A stretch of 64,000 nucleotides of DNA from Halogranum gelatinilyticum (GTDB lineage Archaea; Halobacteriota; Halobacteria; Halobacteriales; Haloferacaceae), in assembly GCF_900103715.1 (NCBI RefSeq), contig NZ_FNHL01000001.1, positions 62,001-126,000 on the forward strand, given 5' to 3'. The notes below the pieces were generated by a model that searched no databases, was not told the DNA's origin, and saw only the letters and a list, made by a program, of their open reading frames with translations. Shown here piece by piece: positions 39,119 to 47,154 of the stretch (positions are counted from its first letter, which is position 1; every line of letters begins with the position of its first letter). A program made the translations under genes and the position numbers.

Positions 39119-39973
39119 ATGAGCCAAGGTGACAGCCGCCCGCCCTCCGACGACTCCCCGCCGACGGCGACGGTTCGGTCGGGCGGTGAGTCCCGCGAGG
39201 CCGACGAGGACGGCTCGGAGGACTCGCTTCTCACGCGGTTCCGCACGGCCCAGACGGGCCCCCTGATGTTCGTCCGCGAACTGCTGACGAGCGTCGTCGC
39301 CGTCCTCCTCGTCGGACTCCTGTTGTTCTCTATCAGCGGCGTCTGGCCCCCGATGGTCGCCGTCGAGAGCGGCAGCATGGAGCCGCACATGGAGAAGGGC
39401 GACCTCATCTTCATCACCGAACCCGGACGGTTCGCCCCCGACGCCGCTCGCGACGAGACGGGCGTCGTGACCTACGAAGACGGCGAAGCCGCCGACTACC
39501 GCACCTTCGGGTCCTTCGGCTCGGTCGTCGTCTACGACAATCCCGAGCGGTTCGGGCCACCCATCATCCACCGCGCTCGCTTCTGGGTCGACGACGGGGA
39601 GAACTGGTACGACCAGGCCAATCCGGACTACATCCGCGCCGATAACTGCCAACAGCTCCTGAACTGCCCGGCCCCGCACGCGGGATTCATCACGAAGGGT
39701 GACGCCAACGCCGAGTACGACCAGGCCAACGGCATCAGTTCACCCGTCCGACCCGAGTGGGTGCAGGGCGTCGCTCGTGTCCGGATTCCGTATCTCGGCT
39801 GGGTCCGCCTCGGCTTCTCCGGCGCGGCGTTCGCGACGCCGCCGGCCGGTGGTGTGGAGATGGCGGCCGGATCGTCGGTCGCTGTCGCCGACGCGACCGC
39901 AGGTTCGACGCCAGCGAACGCGACCACGGTTTCGACAACAGCCCCAGCCAACGCGACAGCTGTCGGCGTATAG
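39119..39973 (+). CDS. sec11: Signal peptidase I (Sec11 type)
   Basis: A 284-residue membrane protease that removes signal peptides. After a charged N-terminal tail a single helix spans about residues 52-73. The catalytic Ser86 is in ESGSMEPHM, the His lies in PIIHRARFW, and Asp residues are in FITKGDANAEYDQAN, the Ser-His-Asp arrangement of archaeal Sec11 rather than the Ser-Lys dyad of bacteria. The C-terminal 50 residues are Ala/Thr-rich and probably disordered. It is divergent from polD1 and next to the origin, as in Haloferax. Confidence 0.93.
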   Translation: MSQGDSRPPSDDSPPTATVRSGGESREADEDGSEDSLLTRFRTAQTGPLMFVRELLTSVVAVLLVGLLLFSISGVWPPMVAVESGSMEPHMEKGDLIFITEPGRFAPDAARDETGVVTYEDGEAADYRTFGSFGSVVVYDNPERFGPPIIHRARFWVDDGENWYDQANPDYIRADNCQQLLNCPAPHAGFITKGDANAEYDQANGISSPVRPEWVQGVARVRIPYLGWVRLGFSGAAFATPPAGGVEMAAGSSVAVADATAGSTPANATTVSTTAPANATAVGV

Positions 39974-40234
39974 ACGGTCGTACCGCTCAGGTGACGGAGT
40001 CTGGTGAACGGCGGCAACCCCCTCTCTTTCGAGTGGAACTCACTCACAAACAGTAGCCAACTTCGCTTGTGAGACGGTGTCGTTTCGAGTGGAAACAGTG
40101 GCGTTGTGGCGGCATTGCGGCAGGACAGTCAAAAGTTCGGTGAGTGGAGAGGGACGGAACAGAGTTCAGTGAGCGGTGGACGGAACAGTGACTTCCGACG
40201 AGCACCCGATGACGGTGACCGCACCGATAGCCGC
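39974..40234. other. Intergenic 260 bases with two ORB-like motifs
   Basis: Between the convergent sec11 and orc1 genes. One motif with a C-run at 40016-40040 and one without (about 40079-40095), both in the same orientation. No gene was found. Confidence 0.6.
40016..40040 (-). promoter_or_regulatory. ORB-like motif downstream of orc1
   Basis: Minus strand: TTCCACTCGAAAGAGAGGGGG. The core TCCACTCGAAA and the G-run are as in the origin boxes; a single substitution sits between them. Confidence 0.5.
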
Positions 40235-41968
40235 TCAGTTGTCGAACCGCGCCTGCACGAACGGCTGGGCGTCCTCGATGTTGCCGAGTCGGGAGTCCGA
40301 GAGGAGGACGGCCTCGGTCTCGTCGATGGGGACCGAGAGGCTGATCTCCTTGGTACGGCCGTACCGACCCTTGCTGACGACGACGGCGTTGACGATGCCG
40401 AGCATGTCGAGTTCGCTGATGAGGTCGGTGACGCGTCGCTGGGTGAGGATGTCGGCGTCGATCTCCTCGCAGAGCCGTTTGTAGATGTTGAACACCTCGC
40501 CGGTGTTGATGTTGTGGACGCCGTTCTTCTCGAGGAGGATGATAGAGAAGAGGACGATCTTGCTCTGGGTCGGGAGCGTCCGGACCACCTCGACGACGCG
40601 GTCGAGTTCGATCTTGTCCTGGGCCTGTCGGACGTGGGTCTCCTCGACGGTGTCGGCCTGACTGCGCTCGGCGAGTTCGCCCGCGGTTCTGAGCAGGTCG
40701 AGCGCGCGCCGGGCGTCCCCGTGTTCCTGTGCGGCGAACGCGGCACACAGTGGGATGACGTCCTCGGTGAGCGCGTCGGTCTTGAACGCGATGTCCGCGC
40801 GGTGTTGGAGGATATCTCGGAGCTGGTTGGCGTCGTACGGCGGGAAGACGATCTCCTCTTCGCCGAGACTCGACTTCACGCGCGGGTCGAGGAAGTCGGT
40901 GAACTTCAGGTCGTTCGAGATGCCCATGATGGAGATGCGCGAGTTGTCGAGTTCGGAGTTCATCCGCGAGAGGTTGTAGAGCGTGTCGTCGCCGGACTTC
41001 TCGACGAGTTTGTCGATCTCGTCGAGCATGATGACGACCACGCGCTCGTTGTAGTCGACGGCCTCGAAGAAGGTGGAGTAGACGCGGTCGGTCGGCCACC
41101 CGGTCATCGGGACGGTCTCCATGTCGCTGCGGTCCCGTTCCAGTTCGGAGATGCGGTCGTCGACGGCGTCGAGGTCGGCGAAATCCGTGTCGTCGAGGCG
41201 GCCGGGATCGTCGCGTGCGGCCGACCGCAGGCTCCGAAGCGAGTCGAGTTCGTCGTCGATGACCTGGTGGTTCTTCTCGATGAACTTGTTCGCGAGTTGG
41301 GCGAGCACGCGGTACTGCGTGTCGGTCACCTCGCAGTTGATGTACTCGACCTCACACGGGACGTCGTACTTCTGGGACGTCGATTCGAGTTCCTGACTGA
41401 CGAACTTCGCACTCGCCGTCTTGCCGGTCCCCGTCTTCCCGTAGATGAGGATGTTCGACGGCGTCTCCCCCCGGAGTGCCGAGACGAGGATGGTCGCCAT
41501 CTGGTTGATCTGGTCCGTTCTGTGCGGGAGTTCGTGTGGCGTGTACGACGGTCGGAGGACCTCTTTGTTCTCGAAGATCGGCTCGCCGGAGAGCAGATCG
41601 TCGAAGAGTCCCTTGCTGTCGCCGGCAGTGTCGTCGAGAACGACTTCGTCGAGGTCGACGGTCGACGGCGTGTCCGTCGGTGATGCGTCCGCCACCGACG
41701 AACCCGTCAGGTCCGTCGCTGGCGTGTCTGTCGAATCAGTCGCCGGCGTCTCTGGTGGATCAGTCGCCGACACGTCTACTGAATCCGTCGCCGACAGGTC
41801 TACCGAGTCCATCGGTGTCGTGTCGTCGTCAGCTTCCTGAACCGAGTCGAGTCGGTCCGTCGACTCGCTCGCCTCGTCGTCCGTGGTCTGTTGGTCCGTC
41901 GGCTCAGCCGGCTCGTCCGGTTCGGCCGCCTCGTCGTCCGCGTCGATGTGTGTGTCTTCTCTGTTCAT
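40235..41968 (-). CDS. orc1: Orc1/Cdc6 replication initiator
   Basis: A 577-residue initiator that binds origin boxes and loads the MCM helicase. Residues 1-115 are a disordered acidic extension with repeats of the type (S/P)ATDS. The AAA+ domain has Walker A GKTGTGKTAS (Lys183), Walker B VVIMLDEIDKL and the sensor ISIMGISNDLKF. A winged-helix DNA-binding domain fills the last 110 residues. The ATG chosen (MNREDTHIDADD) lies just beside an origin box. The family carries initiator-specific residues for the adjacent origin, so this Orc1 probably governs the origin beside it. Confidence 0.96.
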   Translation of the reverse strand: MNREDTHIDADDEAAEPDEPAEPTDQQTTDDEASESTDRLDSVQEADDDTTPMDSVDLSATDSVDVSATDPPETPATDSTDTPATDLTGSSVADASPTDTPSTVDLDEVVLDDTAGDSKGLFDDLLSGEPIFENKEVLRPSYTPHELPHRTDQINQMATILVSALRGETPSNILIYGKTGTGKTASAKFVSQELESTSQKYDVPCEVEYINCEVTDTQYRVLAQLANKFIEKNHQVIDDELDSLRSLRSAARDDPGRLDDTDFADLDAVDDRISELERDRSDMETVPMTGWPTDRVYSTFFEAVDYNERVVVIMLDEIDKLVEKSGDDTLYNLSRMNSELDNSRISIMGISNDLKFTDFLDPRVKSSLGEEEIVFPPYDANQLRDILQHRADIAFKTDALTEDVIPLCAAFAAQEHGDARRALDLLRTAGELAERSQADTVEETHVRQAQDKIELDRVVEVVRTLPTQSKIVLFSIILLEKNGVHNINTGEVFNIYKRLCEEIDADILTQRRVTDLISELDMLGIVNAVVVSKGRYGRTKEISLSVPIDETEAVLLSDSRLGNIEDAQPFVQARFDN

Positions 41969-41970
41969 GG

Positions 41971-41993
41971 AACCCCCCTGTTTCGAGTGGAGC
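41971..41993 (-). promoter_or_regulatory. Origin recognition box beside the orc1 start
   Basis: Minus strand: CTCCACTCGAAACAGGGGGG. It begins three bases upstream of the orc1 ATG, so Orc1 binding could also repress its own gene. Confidence 0.7.
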
Positions 41994-42243
41994 ACGCAGC
42001 GCGCCGACCGTCTACAGCCGTGAAGGGCCGGATATCGAGAGGAAATCGGCGTCTCCGGTCGGACGGCGTGTCCAGTTGATGCAGACGAACCAGACGAACA
42101 GGTGGTACAAAAAGATTCTCCCTCTGAACGACGAGTCGGACCAGAGGCCCGGTGAACGGGGCGAAACGCCACAGTTTCAGGTGCAGACGATGTCGGTGTC
42201 TCGCTCCCTCAACGATGACGAACTCTTGTCACGAGTGGGACTA

Positions 42244-42272
42244 GCCCCCCACCCCTTCGTTTCGGGTGGAGA
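42244..42272 (-). promoter_or_regulatory. Origin recognition box with extended G-run (left)
   Basis: Minus strand: CTCCACCCGAAACGAAGGGG, followed by TGGGGGG. It is the inverted partner of the box at 42449. Confidence 0.8.
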
Positions 42273-42320
42273 GCCGTGTGAGAGGGGGTGGGGGTCTCGG
42301 GATGGCCTCCTAGAATGGCG

Positions 42321-42410
42321 AAGGCTTATTACAATCGTGCTAAAACAGAACCCGTACTGCAAGACAAAGAGATACATCTAGGGGAGAGTTGTTTGGTAAG
42401 AAACACGAGA
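42321..42410. other. AT-rich block, likely duplex unwinding element
   Basis: 53 of 90 bases are A or T by hand count, between two inverted origin boxes. It has no coding signal. Confidence 0.65.
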
Positions 42411-42448
42411 ACGGCCCAGCGACAGCCGACTACCCACCCCTTCGGGGG

Positions 42449-42479
42449 GTTCCACCCGAAACGAGGGGGTGGGGGGTGG
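42449..42479 (+). promoter_or_regulatory. Origin recognition box with extended G-run (right)
   Basis: Plus strand: TTCCACCCGAAACGAGGGGG followed by TGGGGGGTGG, the best match in the window. With the left box it frames the AT-rich block. Confidence 0.85.
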
Positions 42480-42847
42480 TCGGCCGACCCCCTGCCATTC
42501 GTGTGGGGCTCTCTCACGGCAACCTAGAACACCGTCCGACGACACCACCTCGGCTCATCCGACCGATGCAGACCCCCCTCGTCGCCCAAAACACCACGGA
42601 ACAGACACTTCTCACGGAGCCCTTGGTGACACACCTCCGACAACACTGGATTTACCGAGAGTTGGCGGCTATACAGCTGTCTGGTCGCTGCTCCTGACGA
42701 CACGTGTCCCGGCGGGCGGTTTTCTTCGACACACGTATCTAGTGGATGAAGGATGTCTGACGCAGTGTTTAAGTAAGCGCGGTAACGCTATACCCGCATA
42801 CGCCCCTCCACGGTAAACCGGTTACACGTGAGGAGCGGGAGGATAGG

Positions 42848-43489
42848 ATGGGACTGCTCACAGAACTTAGAGACAGTATTACACGGGTCACCGAAGGACT
42901 GTTCTCGGCCAGCGAACCGAAGCGGATCGGTATCTATGGGCCGCCGAACGCCGGAAAGACGACCCTCGCAAACCGTATCGCCCGCGACTGGACCGGTGAC
43001 GCCGTCGGCCCGGAGAGTCACATTCCACACGAAACGCGCCGTGCTCGCCGGAAGGAGAACGTCACTATCGAACGCAACGGCCGTTCGGTCACCATCGACG
43101 TCGTCGACACCCCCGGTGTGACGACCAAGGTCGACTACAACGAGTTCCTCGACCACGACATGGAGAAAGACGACGCCATCCGGCGCTCGCGCGAGGCCAC
43201 CGAAGGCGTCGCCGAGGCCATGCACTGGCTCCGCGAGGACGTCGACGGCGTCATCTACGTGCTCGACTCCTCGACCGACCCGTTCACGCAGGTGAACACG
43301 ATGCTCATCGGCATCATCGAGAGCCAGGACCTGCCCGTCTTGATCCTCGCCAACAAGGTCGACCTGGAGGATTCGAACATCCAGCGTATCGCCAACGCCT
43401 TCCCGCAGCACGAGACGATTCCGCTCTCGGCACTCGAGGGCGACAACATGGACGAGGTCTACGACAAGATCGCGGAGTACTTCGGGTGA
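42848..43489 (+). CDS. oapA: Origin-associated Era-like GTPase
   Basis: A 213-residue GTP-binding protein. G1 is GPPNAGKTT (residues 31-39), G3 DTPG and G4 NKVD. In other haloarchaea this gene sits at oriC1 and is named oapA (origin-associated protein). The role is not firmly established. A GGAGG site lies seven bases before the ATG, and a TATA-like TTTAAGTA lies about 77 bases upstream, giving a leader of roughly 50 bases. First gene of the oapA-oapB-oapC operon. Confidence 0.9.
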   Translation: MGLLTELRDSITRVTEGLFSASEPKRIGIYGPPNAGKTTLANRIARDWTGDAVGPESHIPHETRRARRKENVTIERNGRSVTIDVVDTPGVTTKVDYNEFLDHDMEKDDAIRRSREATEGVAEAMHWLREDVDGVIYVLDSSTDPFTQVNTMLIGIIESQDLPVLILANKVDLEDSNIQRIANAFPQHETIPLSALEGDNMDEVYDKIAEYFG

Positions 43490-43495
43490 GTTCCG

Positions 43496-43879
43496 ATGGC
43501 TGAAACGACACCAGACACCGACGGGGTCCAGATCGACCTCATCAGCGGCGCGCGCATGGACGGCCTGCGCAGCATGGAGAAGATCCGGCTCATCCTCGAC
43601 ACCGTCCGCGACGGCAACATCGTCATCCTCGAAGAGGGCCTGTCGCCCGACGAGGAATCGAAGCTCATCGAGGTCACGATGACCGAGATCAGCCCCGACG
43701 AGTTCAACGGGATCGAGATCGAGACCTATCCGAAGTCACAGACCGCCGACCAGAGCTTCCTCGGGCGGCTGATGGGCAAAGAGTCGACGAAGAAACTGAC
43801 CGTCATCGGTCCCGCGAACCAGATCGAGACGCTCCACAAGGACGAGAACCTCATCAGCGCGCTCGTCTCCCGGAAATAG
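43496..43879 (+). CDS. oapB: Origin-associated DUF2073 protein
   Basis: A 127-residue protein of the DUF2073 family, second gene of the oap operon, 6 bases after oapA. The conserved start is DGVQIDLISGARMDGLRSMEKIRLILD, then VRDGNIVILEEGLSPDEESKLIE. It is small, soluble and acidic, with no known catalytic motif. Its close linkage to the GTPase and the zinc-ribbon protein in many archaea suggests they act together; how is unknown. Confidence 0.88.
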   Translation: MAETTPDTDGVQIDLISGARMDGLRSMEKIRLILDTVRDGNIVILEEGLSPDEESKLIEVTMTEISPDEFNGIEIETYPKSQTADQSFLGRLMGKESTKKLTVIGPANQIETLHKDENLISALVSRK

Positions 43880-43882
43880 TCG

Positions 43883-44752
43883 ATGCCACACCAGTGTACG
43901 AACTGCGGGAAGACGTTCGACGACGGCTCGAAGCAGATGCTCTCGGGCTGTCCCGAATGCGGCGGCAACAAGTTCCAGTTCCAACCGAGCAGCGCGGCTC
44001 GTTCGGCCGCTGACGCCGGTGACTCCGCCGACGCACCCGACTCGGCGGCCTCGCCACAGCCGGTCGACCCGTCACCAGCCACGGACGACGAGTCGGAAGA
44101 CCGCGGCGGGGTCGCCGAGACGGCCGCGAAAGCTCGCTCCTCCGTCCGCGAATGGGTCGGCAACAGAACAGGTAGCAGTGACGAGACGGCTACTGCCGAC
44201 ACCGGCAGTGACGCCGGCGAGACTGCGACGACCGATACCGACGTGTCGTTCCCGGCGGACGAGCCGACCCCAGCCGACGAGCCGACCCCAGCCGACGAAC
44301 CGACCCCAGCGGACGACCCGACGACGGACAGGTCGTCTCCCGCGAATAAGTCGACGACGGACCCGTCCTCGCAGGCGTCGGAATCCCAACCTCCCGCTGC
44401 CGACGAGACCGAAGACCACGCCCAGGCGAGCGCGCGGAGCGACGTCGTGACCCCCGAGGAACTCTCGGCCGCACGCGACGAGGCAGAGGAGGCGGCAGCC
44501 CGGCAGCCTCCCGCGGACGAGGCCGACGGCACCGTCATCGAGCCGAGTTCGGACGACAGGCCGGACCTCTCGGAGCTACGCGAGGAGCTGAACGACCAGT
44601 TCGAGAGCATCAAGATCCTCTCACCCGGTCAGTACGAACTCAATCTGATGGAACTGTACGACCGCGACGAGTACATCATCTCGCTGCGTGAGGACGGCCG
44701 GTACGTCATCGAAGTCGCCGACAGTTGGAAAGGCGACGACGACGACCGCTGA
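43883..44752 (+). CDS. oapC: Origin-associated zinc-ribbon protein
   Basis: A 289-residue protein. A zinc ribbon at the N-terminus has CTNCG (residues 5-9) and CPECGG about 15 residues later. A disordered acidic middle of about 190 residues contains four copies of PADEPT. The last 60 residues are a conserved domain starting ELNDQFESIKILSPGQYELNL. The gene follows oapB by three bases. Codon use is native. Confidence 0.88.
   Translation: MPHQCTNCGKTFDDGSKQMLSGCPECGGNKFQFQPSSAARSAADAGDSADAPDSAASPQPVDPSPATDDESEDRGGVAETAAKARSSVREWVGNRTGSSDETATADTGSDAGETATTDTDVSFPADEPTPADEPTPADEPTPADDPTTDRSSPANKSTTDPSSQASESQPPAADETEDHAQASARSDVVTPEELSAARDEAEEAAARQPPADEADGTVIEPSSDDRPDLSELREELNDQFESIKILSPGQYELNLMELYDRDEYIISLREDGRYVIEVADSWKGDDDDR
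44252..44323 (+). repeat. 18-base coding repeat in oapC
   Basis: Four near-identical 18-base units encoding PADEPT (last one PADDPT). They keep the frame and lie in the disordered linker. Confidence 0.8.
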
Positions 44753-44861
44753 CCGCCCCTTCACTCTCGTAATCGCCGACTGTTTCCTTTGCTTTCGTCG
44801 TCACCGATTGTTCCCATTGCCCTCACAGTCGTCGACTGCCGTCCCCACCACAGATTGAAGG

Positions 44862-44868
44862 GTTTAAG
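44862..44868 (+). promoter_or_regulatory. TATA box of the 29-residue gene
   Basis: GTTTAAG is centred 28 bases before the ATG at 44893. Confidence 0.55.
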
Positions 44869-44892
44869 CGGACCGGTGCAGACCGTGACACC

Positions 44893-44982
44893 ATGAGCCA
44901 AGCGACCAAGATCGTGCTCGGAACCGTCGGCGTGTCTGGAATCATCGGTATCCTCATCCTGTTCGGTATCGTCTTCGCCTGA
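44893..44982 (+). CDS. Predicted 29-residue membrane microprotein
   Basis: A short frame MSQATKIVLG...FGIVFA, one charged N-terminal turn followed by a single hydrophobic helix. Its stop codon overlaps the ATG of the following gene (TGATG), and a TATA box lies at the usual distance, so it is very likely translated as the first gene of that operon. Function unknown. Confidence 0.75.
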   Translation: MSQATKIVLGTVGVSGIIGILILFGIVFA

Positions 44983-45767
44983 TGTTCGAGACACGGTCGC
45001 TCCCCGAGGACCTCGAGGCGGTGCGGGCGGCCCACGCCCCCGACTGTCTCGTCCTCGACGCAGCGGCCGATTTCGAGACGATCCCACCGGCGGCCGCCGA
45101 GGATCTCGGTCTCGTCGTCGACTCGCTCGACCCGGCGAGCTATCCGGCCGAGTGGTTACCCGACGACGCCCCGGTCCTGCTCGCGCGCTACGCCGGGGGA
45201 GACTTCACCATCGGGATGCCGGGCGACGGCACCGTCGTCTGGACGCGCCAGACCGTCCCGCCGACAGTCATCGCCAAGAAGCGCGCGGAGGGGACGCCCG
45301 AGGACTTCCTCGATTTCCTCTTCGCGGAGGCGTTCGTCCAGATCGGTCTCGACGCACCCGAACATTTTCTGCCGTTCTTCGGGGAGCAGTACCGCGCCCT
45401 CGACGCGGCCGTCCCGCTCGGTCCGGCCGACGTCTATCAAATCGCCGCCGCGCTCTACGAGGCGTGGCTGGGCCTACAGACCCGCGAGACGTTCGCCGCG
45501 TGGGACGACGACTCGCCGCGGCTCCACGCCGCCTGGGTCGATGCGGGCGAGCGTCTGGAGGGGCGACTCGCCGACCTGCCGGGAGCCGTCGCTCGCGGCG
45601 AGACCGACTTCGCCGACGCGACGGAGTTCGCCTGCTCGGCGGTCAAACACGGTCTTGACCTCCCCGCGCCGTTCTCGGCACTCGATACGGCTGCGTACGC
45701 CGAATACGGCCCGAGCTACGCGGTTCGGTGGGCCGAGAAGACGTTCGAGCAGTTGGTCGACGACTGA
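44982..45767 (+). CDS. Conserved haloarchaeal protein (DUF7089-like)
   Basis: A 261-residue soluble acidic protein, translationally coupled to the microprotein before it. It is mainly helical, with several aromatic conserved-looking segments (AEWLPDDAPVLLARYAGG, ALYEAWLGLQTRETF). No catalytic motif is evident. A gene of this type sits near the origin in related haloarchaea, which is the main clue to its identity. Confidence 0.7.
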   Translation: MFETRSLPEDLEAVRAAHAPDCLVLDAAADFETIPPAAAEDLGLVVDSLDPASYPAEWLPDDAPVLLARYAGGDFTIGMPGDGTVVWTRQTVPPTVIAKKRAEGTPEDFLDFLFAEAFVQIGLDAPEHFLPFFGEQYRALDAAVPLGPADVYQIAAALYEAWLGLQTRETFAAWDDDSPRLHAAWVDAGERLEGRLADLPGAVARGETDFADATEFACSAVKHGLDLPAPFSALDTAAYAEYGPSYAVRWAEKTFEQLVDD

Positions 45768-45824
45768 GTCGTCGCCAGCGGCGTCGTTTCTTTGCCTTTC
45801 GACTCTTCCCCCCGAGGCTCGTCG

Positions 45825-46403
45825 TTACCCGTCGTAGCTGACGCTGCCGTCTTGGTCGAGCGTGACGACGCCGTCGAATAGCTCGCGGAAGCGGTCGACG
45901 GTCGCGTCGTCGTGGACCTCGTTCGAGAGGTGGAACAGGCCGACGGCGTCGTGTTCCTTCAGCAGTTCGATGAGCTGTTCCGTCGCGTCGAGCGCGCGGT
46001 CGACGTCGGCGTAGTAGGCCATCTCGGTGACGGAGTCGACGCTGACACGGATCTTTCCGTCGTGGGTTTCGAGGAAGTCGCGCGTCTGAGCGACGATGCC
46101 GTCGAAGTCGTCGGGCGAGGAGACGTAGTGGACGTTCGGCGAACCGCGCCGCGAGTAGCCGCGTTCGACCGAGAGCGTGTCGAGGATGACGGCGCGGGAC
46201 TCGTCGACGTCGTAGTATTCGAGTTTCTGCTCGACCTCACGGGCGGTCGTCCGTGTCGAGATGACGAAGAAGGCGTCGGTGTCGGTCTTGAAGAACTCGG
46301 TGTCGATGCGGTCGGTCTCGCCGATACTCGGGTGCAGAAGCAGTAGGCACGTTCCACCGGAAATCGTGTCCGGTGCGTTCTCGATGGCGAGGTCGTATTC
46401 CAT
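45825..46403 (-). CDS. Conserved haloarchaeal protein (DUF7090-like), possible degenerate RecA fold
   Basis: A 192-residue protein with alternating strands and helices: GTCLLLLHPSIGE at the start, SRAVILDTLSVERG in the middle and KIRVSVDSVTEMAYYADVDRALD later. The pattern resembles the KaiC/RecA family, but no Walker A loop is seen, so it probably does not hydrolyse ATP. Regulatory or signalling use is a guess. It is convergent with the preceding gene. Confidence 0.65.
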   Translation of the reverse strand: MEYDLAIENAPDTISGGTCLLLLHPSIGETDRIDTEFFKTDTDAFFVISTRTTAREVEQKLEYYDVDESRAVILDTLSVERGYSRRGSPNVHYVSSPDDFDGIVAQTRDFLETHDGKIRVSVDSVTEMAYYADVDRALDATEQLIELLKEHDAVGLFHLSNEVHDDATVDRFRELFDGVVTLDQDGSVSYDG

Positions 46404-46487
46404 AAGCGACCAATCACGCGAACGAACTTAAGAATACAGGCCGCGGCGGTGTTCTCGTCTCACACGGACGTGTCGGTGATGGGTACG

Positions 46488-46592
46488 GTAAAACACGTTG
46501 TCGCCAACGGAGACCCGGAACACGCTGCCGACGACGAGGATTCGAAATACGCTGTCGACGACAGGAGTTAGAACACGCTGTCGGCGGTCGCC
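46488..46592 (-). repeat. 27-base tandem repeat over the end of the DUF2391 gene
   Basis: Four imperfect units with the core CGACAGCGTGTT. The first unit carries the stop codon and is one base shorter. The following units read VDSVFRIL-, VGSVFRVS- and GDNVF-like peptides in another frame. Confidence 0.7.
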
Positions 46593-47017
46593 GCGCCGAT
46601 GACGCTGAAGACCGAGCCGATGGTCATCGCCTTCAGCGTGACGAACACCTGCGTCCGGAAGGTGATGTCGGCGGCCTCCATGTGGTTCGGGATGAGCGTC
46701 GCGGGCGCGTCGAACGACAAGGCCAGAATCAACACCGAGAGGTAGGAGACGAGCACGAGCGAGATGAACCGCAGCGGAATCCCGCCCACCTCGACCTCGC
46801 GGTCGGGGTCGCGGTCCTCGTCGGCCTTGTAGAGCGCGCCGTAGCCGATGGCGAGGACGAGCACGGCACTGATGATGGCTTGATACCACTCCATGCCGAC
46901 CGCCAGCCCCCACACCTCGTCGGTGACGACGAACGGTCCCGCCAGTAGGAAGCCGCCGACGACCTGCTGGGCGGTGTCTGTGAGTTTGAATCGACGGTGT
47001 CTCCCGACGCGGACCAT
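46568..47017 (-). CDS. DUF2391-type integral membrane protein
   Basis: A 149-residue membrane protein with about four helices. The start region QQVVGGFLLAGPFVVTDEVWGLA matches the DUF2391 family of predicted membrane proteins. The C-terminus (ATADSVF) lies inside a tandem repeat that continues past the stop codon, so the end of the protein may vary between strains. Function unknown. Confidence 0.75.
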   Translation of the reverse strand: MVRVGRHRRFKLTDTAQQVVGGFLLAGPFVVTDEVWGLAVGMEWYQAIISAVLVLAIGYGALYKADEDRDPDREVEVGGIPLRFISLVLVSYLSVLILALSFDAPATLIPNHMEAADITFRTQVFVTLKAMTIGSVFSVIGAATADSVF

Positions 47018-47154
47018 GCCCCTCTCTACGTCCGGTCGTGGTTAAAAGGCGTTCGCCGTGACGACGGCGGCCGACTGCCATCTCCACCTGGCTTCCTTCA
47101 CTCCCCGTCAAACCGCTCCGAACCCGTTTTACCGCCCCCGACCGACCCTCCGGT

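Larger units (their letters stand above)
41969..42847. other. Replication origin (oriC1-like)
   Basis: A noncoding region of 879 bases between orc1 and oapA, flanked by the genes that surround oriC1 in Haloferax and other haloarchaea. It contains three strong origin recognition boxes, two of them (42.25 and 42.45 kb) in opposite orientations with G-runs outward. The block between them is unusually AT-rich: I count 53 A/T in the 90 bases from 42321 to 42410, in a genome that is mostly G+C. That block is the likely duplex unwinding element. No long open frame here has native codon use. Confidence 0.88.

Noticed and set aside
42288-42816. Open frames inside the origin region
   Set aside because: They cross the origin boxes and AT-rich block, have no native third-position bias and no family match.
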